NCBI GenBank assembly: GCA_002973635.1
Contig: CP027224.1
Coordinates: 196,501-260,500, forward strand
DNA: 64,000 nt
Source: Lysinibacillus sp. B2A1
Lineage (GTDB): Bacteria; Bacillota; Bacilli; Bacillales_A; Planococcaceae
Reading direction: 5' to 3'
Shown: in pieces, positions 9,878-18,596 of the stretch
Layout of the letters: each line of letters begins with the position of its first letter
Numbering within the stretch: the stretch's first letter is position 1
Position numbers and translations under genes: made by a program
Notes under the pieces: model-generated
Databases searched by the model: none
The model's input: the letters and a program-made list of their open reading frames with translations, nothing else
What the model was told of the DNA's origin: nothing

Positions 9878-11911
9878 ATGATGTTAAATATGGGAGATGT
9901 GAGAAAAGAGAATATGTGGATTAAAGGTATAGGTGGTAAACTAGTTGTCGCAATTATAGTTCTAGTATTTGTAACATGTGGAACGCTTGGTGCTTCTACC
10001 ATGATTAGTAGCACCAAGGCAGTGGGTGAGCAGGTTGAATCTAATTTAGTTTCTAGAGCGGCAGATGTGTCAAAATACATAGAGGAGCACTTCCAATTAA
10101 CTTTAGTGGAGGTAGAGGCAATTGCCGAGCAGGAAGCAATTCGTAGTATGAATTTTGAAGATCAAAAGAGCTATTTAACGAAGCGCCTTGCAGATAATGA
10201 GAATTATTTAGGATTTGGGATTATTACTGCTGATGGGATTGCACACTATTTAGATAATACGACAGCTGATTTAGGGGATCGTGAATATGTAAAGGAAGGG
10301 TTCGCAGGCAAGTCTGTTATGTCTGATGTAACGATAAGTCGTGTAACAGGTGAACCAGTTATTTTAATCGTTTCACCTATCGACACAATTACAGGTGAAA
10401 AGGCATTATTATTGGCTCGAATTGATGGTTACTATTTATCAAAAATCGTAGAGGACATAAAAGTAGGCGATAATGGCTATGCCTTTATGTTAGATGCAAA
10501 AGGCACTATTATCGGTCATAACAATCATGATTATGTAAAAGAGCAAAATAATCCAATTCAAGTCGCTGAAGAAACTGGAGAAATGACAGGAAGGGCATTA
10601 GCAGCACAGGAAATGGTTGATCATACGCAAGGATACTTTTCCTTTGAAAATGATGAAACTGGAACCAACCTTTTAGGGTATCACACTTTAGAAAACGGCT
10701 GGAAAATGGGTGTTATTGCTCTAGAGGGTGAAATGATGTCAGGTCTTTCACGTTTGAAAACCAACTTCATCATCACAACTATTGTTGTCTCTATACTAGG
10801 GCTACTCATTTCGTTTGCAATTTCCCAATCTGTCAGTAAGCCGCTTCGTCATGTTTTACGCATTACTGAGGGGCTATCTGAAGGCGATTTTACTCAGGAA
10901 ATACCTGATAAGTATTTAAGACGACTTGATGAAATGGGGACCATGTCAAGAGCATTAGACCAAATGACGGACAATATGCGGGAAATGATTTCGCATGTGG
11001 GTCAGGAAGCTACTGCGGTTAATGAAGCCTCATGCGATTTAATGGGGGATGTGCAGGCTGTAACAAAACAATCAAAGCAAATTGCTGGGGCAATAAATGA
11101 GGTCGATCGTGGTGCGCAAAGCCAAACAGCTATGGCAGAGGAAAGCGCGTCAGCTATGGAACAAATGGCTTTGGGGGTTCAAAATGTCGCAGAGGTGGCT
11201 TCTACAATTGCCTCAAATACGCAAGTTATTTCCCAGAAAATTAGCGAAAGTAACGAAGCTGTTCAACAATCCATTACACGAATGAATGAAATTCAACAAG
11301 GTACTGCGGTAGAACTAGAAATCATCCGTAAACTGGAACAAGAGTCTGAAGAAATTAGCTTAATCTCAAAAATGATTACGGATATTTCTGACCAAACGAA
11401 TTTATTGGCATTAAATGCATCGATTGAAGCAGCACGCGCAGGAGATGCGGGTAAAGGATTTGCAGTTGTAGCAGAAGAGGTTCGCAAGCTATCTGAGCAA
11501 ACAGCTGAATCGGCTACAAAGATCAATGTACTTATAGAAAGAGTACAGTCCTACACATTAGAAGTAGTGAAAGCCGCTGAATTAGGTGAGGAAAATGTTG
11601 ATCGTGGATTAGAATCTATTGAGACTTTGGATAAGCGTTTTGATGAAATGGTACATGCAGTTGGTGAAATTTCAAGTCAAATCGAGGAAATGAATGCTTC
11701 GGCTGAACAAATGTCTGCGAACACGGAGGAAGTGTCAGCTTCGATGGAGGAGATGGCGGCAACAGCTCATGCAGCAAGTGACTACGTGCATGAAGTGACA
11801 GATGCTACAACAGAGCAAATGAAAACAGTAGAAATGATGAACGATCAAACTGCTAAACTTTCTGAAATGGCAAAACGATTGTATGGTGCTACCCAGAAAT
11901 TTAAACTTTAA
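9878..11911 (+). CDS. Methyl-accepting chemotaxis protein with dCache-type sensor
   Basis: A transmembrane chemoreceptor of up to 677 residues. Order: a short cytoplasmic N-terminus, membrane helix 1 (about 20-40), an extracellular double-Cache-like sensor (about 45-295; [25 protein letters not shown]), membrane helix 2 (about 300-325), HAMP (about 326-380), then the long coiled-coil signalling domain with the conserved hairpin tip around [18 protein letters not shown]. It would signal through CheW/CheA. The start is uncertain: ATG at 9878 has GAAGGAG about 20 bp upstream, while ATG at 9914 (MWIKGIGG) gives a more usual N-terminus. The ligand is unknown. The gene has its own terminator. Confidence 0.9.
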   Translation: MMLNMGDVRKENMWIKGIGGKLVVAIIVLVFVTCGTLGASTMISSTKAVGEQVESNLVSRAADVSKYIEEHFQLTLVEVEAIAEQEAIRSMNFEDQKSYLTKRLADNENYLGFGIITADGIAHYLDNTTADLGDREYVKEGFAGKSVMSDVTISRVTGEPVILIVSPIDTITGEKALLLARIDGYYLSKIVEDIKVGDNGYAFMLDAKGTIIGHNNHDYVKEQNNPIQVAEETGEMTGRALAAQEMVDHTQGYFSFENDETGTNLLGYHTLENGWKMGVIALEGEMMSGLSRLKTNFIITTIVVSILGLLISFAISQSVSKPLRHVLRITEGLSEGDFTQEIPDKYLRRLDEMGTMSRALDQMTDNMREMISHVGQEATAVNEASCDLMGDVQAVTKQSKQIAGAINEVDRGAQSQTAMAEESASAMEQMALGVQNVAEVASTIASNTQVISQKISESNEAVQQSITRMNEIQQGTAVELEIIRKLEQESEEISLISKMITDISDQTNLLALNASIEAARAGDAGKGFAVVAEEVRKLSEQTAESATKINVLIERVQSYTLEVVKAAELGEENVDRGLESIETLDKRFDEMVHAVGEISSQIEEMNASAEQMSANTEEVSASMEEMAATAHAASDYVHEVTDATTEQMKTVEMMNDQTAKLSEMAKRLYGATQKFKL

Positions 11912-11918
11912 ATAGTTG

Positions 11919-11955
11919 AAGGAGCTGCACTGATGATAAGGCAGCTCCTTTTTTG
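11919..11955. terminator. Bidirectional terminator between the chemoreceptor and alaX genes
   Basis: A perfect 10 bp stem, AAGGAGCTGC (11919-11928) with GCAGCTCCTT (11941-11950), is followed by a T run on the plus strand. The two flanking genes are convergent. Confidence 0.85.
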
Positions 11956-11965
11956 TTTTAAAGGG

Positions 11966-13150
11966 TTAAATAAGGATTTCTTGCATGGCTTTAAGGAGTT
12001 GTTCCTTAGAGATTAAATGCTCTCCACCGCCCTGTACCATTTGATCATTTCCACCACCTTTTCCATTTATGAGTGGTAAAGCCTTTGCCGCAATATCTTT
12101 CATACTTCTTTCAGTTGCTGGACCTTTTGCCGCAACAAACTGAAGCTTGCCTTCATTTTCAGTGACAAGAAGTACGATAGCATCTGCCCGCTCAGTAACA
12201 ATCATACGTGCTAGCTTTTGAAGCTCCTGCATCGTACGTTGAGAAAAGGCTGCAGCAACCATATGGTTGTAAGTGGAAATGAGTGCCTTTGCTTCAAATT
12301 GGAGCAGCTCTTCTTTTGCATGTACAAGTGCTTTTTCCGTATTTTTCTGTGCTGATAAAACTTTAACAAGCGCAGCAGAGGCTTCTACTTCAGGTACACT
12401 TAACTGCCTTGCCACATCAGCTAGTACTTTTTTACGCATGGCAAGCTCTTTTAAAACTCGTTGACCACAAACAAAGGAGACACGAATATTGCCCTTCATT
12501 TTTTCAGTGCCCAAAATTTTAATTGCACTAACTTGTCCTGTGGAGGTTGGGTGTGTCCCGCCACAACCGTTATAATCAAAATTAGGAATAATCACTAGTC
12601 GAATATCTCCCGTAACGGCTACATCCTTACGTAGATTATAGTTCTCCAGTTCATCTTCTGTAATCCACTTCGTTTCAATTGGACGATTTTCTAAAATAAT
12701 ATCGTTGGCAAGAGCTTCAGCTTCTAAAAGCTGTTCTTCTGAAATTGTATCCACAGCTAAATCAATTGTGACCTGTTCACTGCCTAAGTGGAAGCTAACA
12801 GTTTGTATATTAAACAGTTCGACAAAAGCCGCTGTTAAAATATGCTGCCCCGCATGTTGCTGCATATGATCAAAGCGTCGTTGCCAATTTATTTGTCCTT
12901 GCACGTCTCCAGTCAAAATGGAAGCGTCACCCTGAATATAATGTCTTATTTCATCGCCCACCTTTTCAACATCAATAACCTCAATACCATTTATGGTCCC
13001 TGTGTCATGCGGTTGTCCACCACCCGTAGGATAAAATGTAGTATTTGAAAGCACGATGAAGGCTCGGTCATTTTCATCAATTCCATTACTGCTAACAGTC
13101 GCATCAAATTCTTGCAGCATCACGTCTTGGTAATATAATAGCTCCTTCAA
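11966..13150 (-). CDS. AlaX-type alanyl-tRNA editing protein with DHHA1 domain
   Basis: A 394-residue relative of the editing half of alanyl-tRNA synthetase. The zinc-site motifs of the editing domain are visible: HMQQHAGQH (HxxxH) and CGGTHPTSTG (CxxxH). The N-terminus has the Ala-tRNA-ligase-like strand FYPTGGGQPHDTG, and the C-terminal DHHA1 domain ends with GKGGGNDQMVQGGG. The protein should hydrolyse mischarged Ser- or Gly-tRNA(Ala) in trans; it lacks the aminoacylation core. I place the start at the TTG (13148-13150), since AAAGGAGG lies 7-8 bp upstream of it and inside the longer frame that begins at 13192. The gene is monocistronic here. Confidence 0.88.
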   Translation of the reverse strand: MKELLYYQDVMLQEFDATVSSNGIDENDRAFIVLSNTTFYPTGGGQPHDTGTINGIEVIDVEKVGDEIRHYIQGDASILTGDVQGQINWQRRFDHMQQHAGQHILTAAFVELFNIQTVSFHLGSEQVTIDLAVDTISEEQLLEAEALANDIILENRPIETKWITEDELENYNLRKDVAVTGDIRLVIIPNFDYNGCGGTHPTSTGQVSAIKILGTEKMKGNIRVSFVCGQRVLKELAMRKKVLADVARQLSVPEVEASAALVKVLSAQKNTEKALVHAKEELLQFEAKALISTYNHMVAAAFSQRTMQELQKLARMIVTERADAIVLLVTENEGKLQFVAAKGPATERSMKDIAAKALPLINGKGGGNDQMVQGGGEHLISKEQLLKAMQEILI

Positions 13151-13245
13151 GAAAAAGCCTCCTTTTATGTAGTGTATCCGTAAGAGAAGCATCTCTTTAA
13201 ATTTATTGTGTCATAATTAAGGATAGGTGTATACGAGTTTTCTAG

Positions 13246-13273
13246 TTGACCCATGCTGAATTTGATTTAATAT
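13246..13273 (+). promoter_or_regulatory. Probable sigma-A promoter for the small acidic protein gene
   Basis: TTGACC (13246-13251) and TAATAT (13268-13273) are separated by 16 bp, and the start codon follows 35 bp downstream after an AAAGGAGC site. Confidence 0.6.
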
Positions 13274-13308
13274 ATAAAAGAACAGGTTAACATAAAGGAG
13301 CTAGTATT

Positions 13309-13596
13309 ATGGAAATTACACAATTCTCAATGGAAGAAATTTTAGATCCAACAAACATAATTGAGGGGAAGCGTTACGAGTTTATTTTAGACGTGGAAGT
13401 GGACGAAGAAGATGAGCTTTACCACGAAGCAGGTATTGAAGTACGAGTACTAATCGCTGAAAAAGGTGAAGAACTATTTATTTTAAACTACTTTGTTATG
13501 GAAAAGGCAGAGGGTGAGTATTTAGACTTTGCATTAGAGGAAGAGGAATTAAATGAAATTTTAGCCTTCTGCAAAGAGGAATTAGCAAAAGCTTAA
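13309..13596 (+). CDS. Small acidic protein, DUF6509-like
   Basis: A 95-residue, strongly acidic soluble protein (many Glu/Asp). It begins MEITQFSMEEILDPTNI, followed by EGKRYEFILDVEV and DELYHEAGIEVRV. I recall this pattern from the Bacillaceae DUF6509 family, which has no established function and is sometimes labelled pullulanase without support. It has a good AAAGGAG site, its own promoter and its own terminator, so it appears to be an independent transcription unit. No catalytic motif is evident. Confidence 0.75.
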   Translation: MEITQFSMEEILDPTNIIEGKRYEFILDVEVDEEDELYHEAGIEVRVLIAEKGEELFILNYFVMEKAEGEYLDFALEEEELNEILAFCKEELAKA

Positions 13597-13615
13597 TAAC
13601 CCATTTAAAGGATGG

Positions 13616-13665
13616 AGGCTGTCCGAAAAGTCGATGTAGATCGACTTTTCGGTACAGCCTTTTCA
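13616..13665 (+). terminator. Long hairpin terminator
   Basis: AGGCTGT-CCGAAAAGTCGA (13616-13634) pairs with TCGACTTTTCGG-T-ACAGCCT (13641-13660) around a 6-base loop and is followed by a T-rich tail. The GGCTGTCC start also resembles IS1182-type ends, but no transposase is present. Confidence 0.75.
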
Positions 13666-13681
13666 TTTTTGTATACAAAAA

Positions 13682-13744
13682 AGCCTTTGAAGGAATCTTG
13701 TTAAAAAGGACAGTATAAGTCCTTCAGATTCAACTTCAAAGGCT
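13682..13744. repeat. Segmented 63-base inverted repeat
   Basis: Three nested helices in a row: AGCCTTTGAAG (13682-13692) with CTTCAAAGGCT (13734-13744), GAATCT (13693-13698) with AGATTC (13726-13731), and AAGGAC (13706-13711) with GTCCTT (13719-13724). It is not part of a gene. It could be the fold of a small RNA or a remnant of a mobile hairpin element. Confidence 0.7.
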
Positions 13745-13851
13745 GTGCGCTAGTAGTAAAGCCGTCATACCAAAAGTGGCTGGTAGAAATAAAAAGGTAG
13801 CTACTTCTCAAATTCCGAGTGTAGTTTAATTGCAGTCATTTACAAACTGTT

Positions 13852-14257
13852 TTATTCACTTTCGCTTTTTAAATTATTAAAAATGCTTAACATGAATGTT
13901 AAACCTGCAACAATTCCAATGAAATTCGAACTTATGGCTTTATTAAACCATATACCACCTATGGGTAAAGATAATGGCAAAAATGTAGCTAATGGCACAT
14001 ATAGCGAAAAGAGAAAACAAGGAAGGAATACACAAATAAGTAAGGGCAAATTTATTTTAATGGTCCATTTTTTTATAAAAATAAGTGATAAATAGACACC
14101 CCACATAAAGAGAATAATAAAATTAGCCCAAAAAACAGGTACTATACTATATGTTGTAGCTGAGATAACTTTAATTTGATATTTAATATCATAACTGATG
14201 ATTGTTAATAAAAATAACCCAAATTAAATTCCATATATAAGTTGACCACTTTTTCAA
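13852..14257 (-). pseudogene. Frameshifted small membrane protein gene
   Basis: The downstream frame encodes a hydrophobic 84-residue tail (MWGVYLSLIFIKKWTIK... to NLKSESE). Translation continues upstream without a stop as LLTIISYDIKYQIKVISATT..., but the only plausible start, TTG at 14255-14257 (LKKWSTYIWNLIWVIF), is in another frame and stops after about 23 codons. A one-base indel near 14190-14215 would restore a protein of about 134 residues with roughly four membrane helices. Upstream GGGGGTG could serve as a ribosome binding site. I do not recognise the family. It may be a genuine pseudogene or a sequencing error. Confidence 0.55.
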
Positions 14258-14637
14258 GAACAACACCCCCATTAGAGATTTAATTGATAGTCATTTGATA
14301 CGTCAGAATATTCAAAAAGTCCCCAAATAGTCCATATATAATAAATTATACCTTTAAATGACTACTGTTCCAATGAAATCGAGGTTTCCTTTTTAAAGTA
14401 AGTAAAAATTGACCAACCATGGCTGTATAGGAAGAATTTGTTCTATTGTTATCTCAGTAACTGTACTTCAAAGAGGTTGAATTTTACTGACTGTTATTTC
14501 TCATGATAGAGTTTTCGAATTGTTATTTGTAATTGATTTAAGAATTATGTAAGATTGCTGAAATAGTAGTGTTGAGTTCAAAGGGTAGACTAAGTTTTAG
14601 AGTTAAAAACGGGAATTTAAAACGAAGAGGTGCTTTT
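14258..14637. other. AT-rich intergenic region
   Basis: No open frame, strong hairpin or repeat was recognised here. It presumably contains the promoter of the VanZ/RDD gene. Confidence 0.5.
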
Positions 14638-15795
14638 ATGTCTTTATATACACATTCGATTATGGTGGCTTTTCTCATAACTATTTTTTTATCCTTTGCT
14701 TTGTTTATACCTTGGCTAATTTATACGTATCGAAAATATGGTTATTTATCCATATCTAAAACGATTATTATGTTCTCCTTTATTTTTTACTTTTTATCAG
14801 CATTATGTTTAGTCCTATTACCGTTTCCTTCAACTCGTGATACTTGTTCTCTGCAAACTGCAGATACTGTTCACTATAATCTACATCCATTTCAATTTAT
14901 TAGAGATATTTTAAAGGATAGTGGAATCGTTCTAACAAGTCCCTCAACATGGCTTTATATAACGAAGCAACCAGCATTTTTTCAAGCATTTTATAATTTC
15001 TTATTACTTATGCCATTTGGGATCTACTTGCGTTATTTTCTTAAAAAAAGAGAGTACTGGAAACGTGCATTTATCATCAGCTTTTTGCTAACATTGTTTT
15101 ATGAGGTAACGCAAGTTACAGGAGTTTATGGCATTTTTAATTGTGCGTACCGTATTCTTGATGTAGATGATTTAATGCTTAATAGTGTTGGTGCATGGCT
15201 TGGATTCTTTTTAGCACCTATTGTATGGGCGCTGTTTCCATCTCATGAGGCAGTGCAGGCTAAGGCAGCAGAAATTGCAAAAAATGATATCGTCAAACCA
15301 CTATCTATATTGCTAGCCATCATTATTGATTTATTTATTGTGCAGCTTATTTTGATAGTAACAGGGGTGGTAGTACCCAATAATAGCATTTTTGAATTTG
15401 TTTTAAAGTTCCTATTGTATATGCTGCTATTTGGTCTAGTTCCAACTATTACAGGTGGTGCAACCATTGGTATGAAGGTTCTACGCTTTACGATGACAAG
15501 TGTAAAGGGCAACGGTATTATTCATAAAACATGGCAACGCTGCTTCGCGATATTAGCAACGATCAGTCTTTTAGAGATGATTGCGATTTTAGGGAAAATT
15601 AAGCTAAATATGGATTCGCCCTTCTATGTGCTACAAATAGTAATTACATTAGTAGCATTTTTGGCTGCGCTACTTATTAGACTTATAATTGTCATACATG
15701 TAGCTCGTGTCTTAATAAGTGGGGGGAAGCATCATCTGTTTATTGATGAATATGCTGGATTGGTGGCAACGAGAAAAAATAAGGGGGATTGTTGA
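14638..15795 (+). CDS. VanZ-like and RDD-domain membrane protein
   Basis: A 385-residue integral membrane protein. The N-terminal part (about 1-200) is VanZ-like: several helices, the NLHPFQFI segment, LLLMPFGIYLR, and FYEVTQVTGVYG followed by DVDDLMLNSVGAWLGF. The C-terminal part (about 215-370) is an RDD domain (PLSILLAIIIDLFIVQLI, GATIGMKVLRF). VanZ proteins modify glycopeptide sensitivity by unknown chemistry; RDD proteins are often transporters or Na+/H+ antiporters. I chose ATG at 14638, because GAAGAGGTG lies 6 bp upstream; the longer frame from TTG 14569 lacks such a site. The next gene starts directly after the stop codon, so they are probably co-transcribed. Confidence 0.82.
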   Translation: MSLYTHSIMVAFLITIFLSFALFIPWLIYTYRKYGYLSISKTIIMFSFIFYFLSALCLVLLPFPSTRDTCSLQTADTVHYNLHPFQFIRDILKDSGIVLTSPSTWLYITKQPAFFQAFYNFLLLMPFGIYLRYFLKKREYWKRAFIISFLLTLFYEVTQVTGVYGIFNCAYRILDVDDLMLNSVGAWLGFFLAPIVWALFPSHEAVQAKAAEIAKNDIVKPLSILLAIIIDLFIVQLILIVTGVVVPNNSIFEFVLKFLLYMLLFGLVPTITGGATIGMKVLRFTMTSVKGNGIIHKTWQRCFAILATISLLEMIAILGKIKLNMDSPFYVLQIVITLVAFLAALLIRLIIVIHVARVLISGGKHHLFIDEYAGLVATRKNKGDC

Positions 15796-17130
15796 ATGAA
15801 ATACGTAATCATCGGGGGAGATGCTGCCGGAATGTCAGCAGCAATGGAGATATATCGAAATGTACCAGGCGCAGAGATAACATCCTTAGAGCGTGGGTTT
15901 ATTTATTCATATGGGCAATGTGGATTGCCTTATGTAGTAGATGGACGTATTTCATCGACAAAGCGGCTTATTGCAAGAGATGTAGAAACATTTCGTGATA
16001 AGTATGGCATTGATGCACGAGTAGGTCATGAAGTAAATGGAATAGACATAGACAAGCAGCTAGTTTTTGGTACACAGGCATCTGGGGAAGCCTTTGAACT
16101 TCCCTATGATAAACTTCTTATCGCAACAGGTGCAAATCCAACTATGCCAGTGAAAAAAGGTGTGCATTTAGCAGGTATACACACGGTGAAAACAATTCCT
16201 CAGCTAGAGGATTTACTAGCTGATTTAACACCAGATATAGAAACTGTTACCATTATAGGTGGTGGCTATATTGGTCTAGAAATGGCTGAAACCATTCATG
16301 CATGTGGTAAAAAGGTAAGATTAATTCAACGAAGCAGCTATGTTGCTAGAATTTTAGATGAAGAATTTGCCCAGCATGTTCATGATGAGGCAAAAAAGAA
16401 TGATATTGACCTGTTGCTAAATACCAATGTAGAGGCGTTTGAAGGTCAGGACCGTGTAGAACGAGTGTTGACGGATAAAGGTTCCTTCCAAACGGATTTA
16501 GTGATTATGGCTGCAGGGATTAAGCCGAATACACAATTTTTAGAGGGAACAGGTATTGCAATGTTGAAAAATGGTGCAATCATTGTTAATCGCCATTTAG
16601 AGACTTCTATCGAAAATATTTACGCTGCTGGTGATTGTGCTACGCATTTCAATATTGTCAAGGAACGCTTAGATTATATACCGCTGGGAACCACTGCTAA
16701 TAAGCAGGGGCGGCTGGCTGGACTCAATATGTCAGGTAAATTTGCACCGTTTCGAGGCATAGTGGGTACTTCTATTTTAAAATTTTTCAATTTAACAATT
16801 GCTACAACGGGTATTAATGAGCAGAAGGCAAAAGAGCTAGGATTTGACTATGAGGCTTTTAAATTATCGGCTCGCCATATTGCAGGTTATTATCCCGGTG
16901 CACAACGAATGTATATAAAAATTGTTGTGAGAAAGCGAGATCAACTGTTGTTAGGTGCTCAAATTGTAGGACCTTCTGGTGTTGATAAGCGTATTGATGT
17001 TTTTGCAACAGCATTATACAGTAAAATGACACTACCCGATTTATTAGATTTAGATTTAGCCTATGCACCACCATTCAACGGTGTTTGGGACCCATTGCAG
17101 CAGATTGCAAGAAAGAATGGACGTTTGTAA
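15796..17130 (+). CDS. CoA-disulfide reductase-like FAD/NAD(P)H oxidoreductase
   Basis: A 444-residue flavoprotein of the pyridine nucleotide-disulfide oxidoreductase family. It has the N-terminal FAD motif VIIGGDAAGMSAA, a single redox Cys in YGQCGLPY near residue 43 (the CoADR/NADH-peroxidase type, where one Cys replaces the usual CxxxxC), the NAD(P)H site VTIIGGGYIGLEMAE (about 150-165), the second FAD motif IYAAGDCA near 275, and a C-terminal dimerisation domain. It likely reduces CoA disulfide or a persulfide; NADH oxidase or peroxidase activity is possible. The ATG follows the preceding stop immediately, and a glutathione peroxidase gene follows after 15 bp. This grouping fits thiol-redox or peroxide defence. 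Confidence 0.85.
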   Translation: MKYVIIGGDAAGMSAAMEIYRNVPGAEITSLERGFIYSYGQCGLPYVVDGRISSTKRLIARDVETFRDKYGIDARVGHEVNGIDIDKQLVFGTQASGEAFELPYDKLLIATGANPTMPVKKGVHLAGIHTVKTIPQLEDLLADLTPDIETVTIIGGGYIGLEMAETIHACGKKVRLIQRSSYVARILDEEFAQHVHDEAKKNDIDLLLNTNVEAFEGQDRVERVLTDKGSFQTDLVIMAAGIKPNTQFLEGTGIAMLKNGAIIVNRHLETSIENIYAAGDCATHFNIVKERLDYIPLGTTANKQGRLAGLNMSGKFAPFRGIVGTSILKFFNLTIATTGINEQKAKELGFDYEAFKLSARHIAGYYPGAQRMYIKIVVRKRDQLLLGAQIVGPSGVDKRIDVFATALYSKMTLPDLLDLDLAYAPPFNGVWDPLQQIARKNGRL

Positions 17131-17145
17131 ATAGGAGGTAGGGAA

Positions 17146-17619
17146 ATGAGCATTTATGATATTAACGTAACTTTAGAGGATGGTACTGTCTATAACCTAG
17201 AACGATATAAGGGAAAGCCTATGCTAATTGTCAATACAGCCTCAAAATGTGGCTTTACACCACAGTTTGAGGAATTAGAAGGTCTCTATGAGAAATATCA
17301 GGAGGAAGGTCTTGTTGTCCTCGGATTCCCATCAAATCAGTTTAAGCAAGAGCTTGCAACTGCGGAAGAAGCTGCATCACAATGTCGACTGACATATGGA
17401 GTGACGTTTCCAATGCATGAAATTGTCAAGGTGAATGGTAAGGAAGCGCATCCTATTTTTGATTATCTCACTTCTCACTCCAAAGGGTTTTTAGGCAACA
17501 GCATTAAGTGGAACTTTACAAAATTCCTTGTGAATCGTAATGGTGAGGTTGTTGGTCGTTACGCATCAGCAGATAAGCCACATAGCTTTGAGGATGATAT
17601 TAAAAAAATCTTAGAATAA
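17146..17619 (+). CDS. Glutathione peroxidase family protein (BsaA-like)
   Basis: A 157-residue thioredoxin-fold peroxidase. The catalytic tetrad residues can be placed: Cys in NTASKCGFTPQ (about 36), Gln in FPSNQF (about 71), and Trp and Asn in WNFTKF (about 125). It is a Cys, not selenocysteine, enzyme. Bacterial members usually use thioredoxin or bacillithiol-type reductants rather than glutathione. An AGGAGG site lies 8 bp before the ATG. It is the last gene of the unit with the CoADR-like flavoprotein. Confidence 0.92.
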   Translation: MSIYDINVTLEDGTVYNLERYKGKPMLIVNTASKCGFTPQFEELEGLYEKYQEEGLVVLGFPSNQFKQELATAEEAASQCRLTYGVTFPMHEIVKVNGKEAHPIFDYLTSHSKGFLGNSIKWNFTKFLVNRNGEVVGRYASADKPHSFEDDIKKILE

Positions 17620-17627
17620 GGTAGAAG

Positions 17628-17661
17628 GATTCATGCACAATCTGTGTGTGAATTCTTTTTT
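17628..17661 (+). terminator. Probable terminator after the glutathione peroxidase gene
   Basis: GATTCATGCACA and TGTGTGTGAATTC form an imperfect stem that ends in a run of T. Confidence 0.55.
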
Positions 17662-17753
17662 TATGTCGATATTTATTAAAAATTGGGTGATAAAAGAAGG
17701 AATTGTTTCGATAAAACGCGTTAATTTTTCGATAACAAACAAATGATTTAAGG

Positions 17754-17801
17754 TTACTGTAAGCTTACGACAAATTTACTGTAAGTTTGGGGTCGTATAC
17801 T
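17754..17801 (+). promoter_or_regulatory. Direct-repeat operator and promoter of the YxdLM-like operon
   Basis: TTACTGTAAG occurs twice (17754-17763 and 17776-17785), exactly 22 bp apart, or about two helical turns. It overlaps the expected -35 position of a -10 TATACT (17796-17801). The placement is typical for a response regulator that activates a promoter with a poor -35. The most likely binder is the PhoB-type regulator encoded at 22214-22936; that link is an inference. Confidence 0.6.
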
Positions 17802-17828
17802 AAGATCAGAAAGAAGAGGTGAGCGTAT

Positions 17829-18596
17829 ATGACGCCATTATTAAAGGTACAAAACGTTGAAAAAACTTACGGCAAAGGCGCAAATACTTTTACAGCGCTG
17901 TCAAATATATCATTTGAAGTAGAAAAAGGAGAGTTTGTTGGTGTAATGGGTCCTTCAGGGGCTGGGAAATCTACGCTTCTCAATGTATTAGCAACAATAG
18001 ATACGCCAACGACTGGTGAAATTATAATTGGTGATACCAACCTAGCACGTATGAAGGATGCGGAGTTAGCAGATTTTCGTCGTGATAATTTAGGGTTTAT
18101 TTTCCAAGATTATAACTTGCTTGATTCTTTAACGGTTCGAGAAAATATTGTTTTGCCATTGGCTATTGCAAAGATGCCAACAAAGGCTATTAACGCAAGG
18201 GTTGATCGCATTGCCTCTTTGTTTGGCATTAGTGATTTACTAGATAAGTATCCTTATCAAATTTCTGGGGGACAAAAGCAGCGTACAGCATCTTCACGAG
18301 CGTTAGTGACAGAGCCAAAATTAATCTTTGCCGATGAGCCTACAGGTGCACTAGATTCAAAGTCAGCAACAGATTTACTCGAAAGTCTAGGTGATTTAAA
18401 TCAATCCCAAGCAGCTACCATTATGATGGTTACCCATGACGCCTTTGCAGCTAGCTTCTGTCAGCGCATATTATTTATTCAGGACGGGCAGCTATCTAAA
18501 GAAATTCATCGTGGGACTCTCACAAGGAAGCAATTTTTCCAAGAGATCTTACAGGTGCTGTCTAGCATCGGGGGTGGAGTAAATGACGTTATTTAG
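17829..18596 (+). CDS. ABC transporter ATP-binding protein, BceA/YxdL type
   Basis: A 255-residue ATPase of the MacB/BceA group. Walker A is GPSGAGKST (about 40-48), the Q-loop [15 protein letters not shown], the signature ISGGQKQR (about 143), Walker [13 protein letters not shown], and the H-loop VTHD. The signature is followed by TASSRAL rather than the usual VAIARAL. With the adjacent permease it should form a peptide-antibiotic sensing and resistance transporter. A GAGGTGAG site precedes the ATG. It overlaps the permease gene by 14 bp, so the two are translationally coupled. Confidence 0.93.
   Translation: MTPLLKVQNVEKTYGKGANTFTALSNISFEVEKGEFVGVMGPSGAGKSTLLNVLATIDTPTTGEIIIGDTNLARMKDAELADFRRDNLGFIFQDYNLLDSLTVRENIVLPLAIAKMPTKAINARVDRIASLFGISDLLDKYPYQISGGQKQRTASSRALVTEPKLIFADEPTGALDSKSATDLLESLGDLNQSQAATIMMVTHDAFAASFCQRILFIQDGQLSKEIHRGTLTRKQFFQEILQVLSSIGGGVNDVI

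Noticed and set aside
13616..13660. Terminal repeat of an IS1182-type insertion sequence
   Set aside because: The first bases (GGCTGTCC) are similar, but there is no transposase and the sequence behaves as a complete hairpin terminator.
13883..14095. 70-codon plus-strand frame in the region of the broken membrane gene
   Set aside because: The minus strand gives a coherent hydrophobic protein with extended upstream homology of composition; the plus frame has no ribosome binding site.
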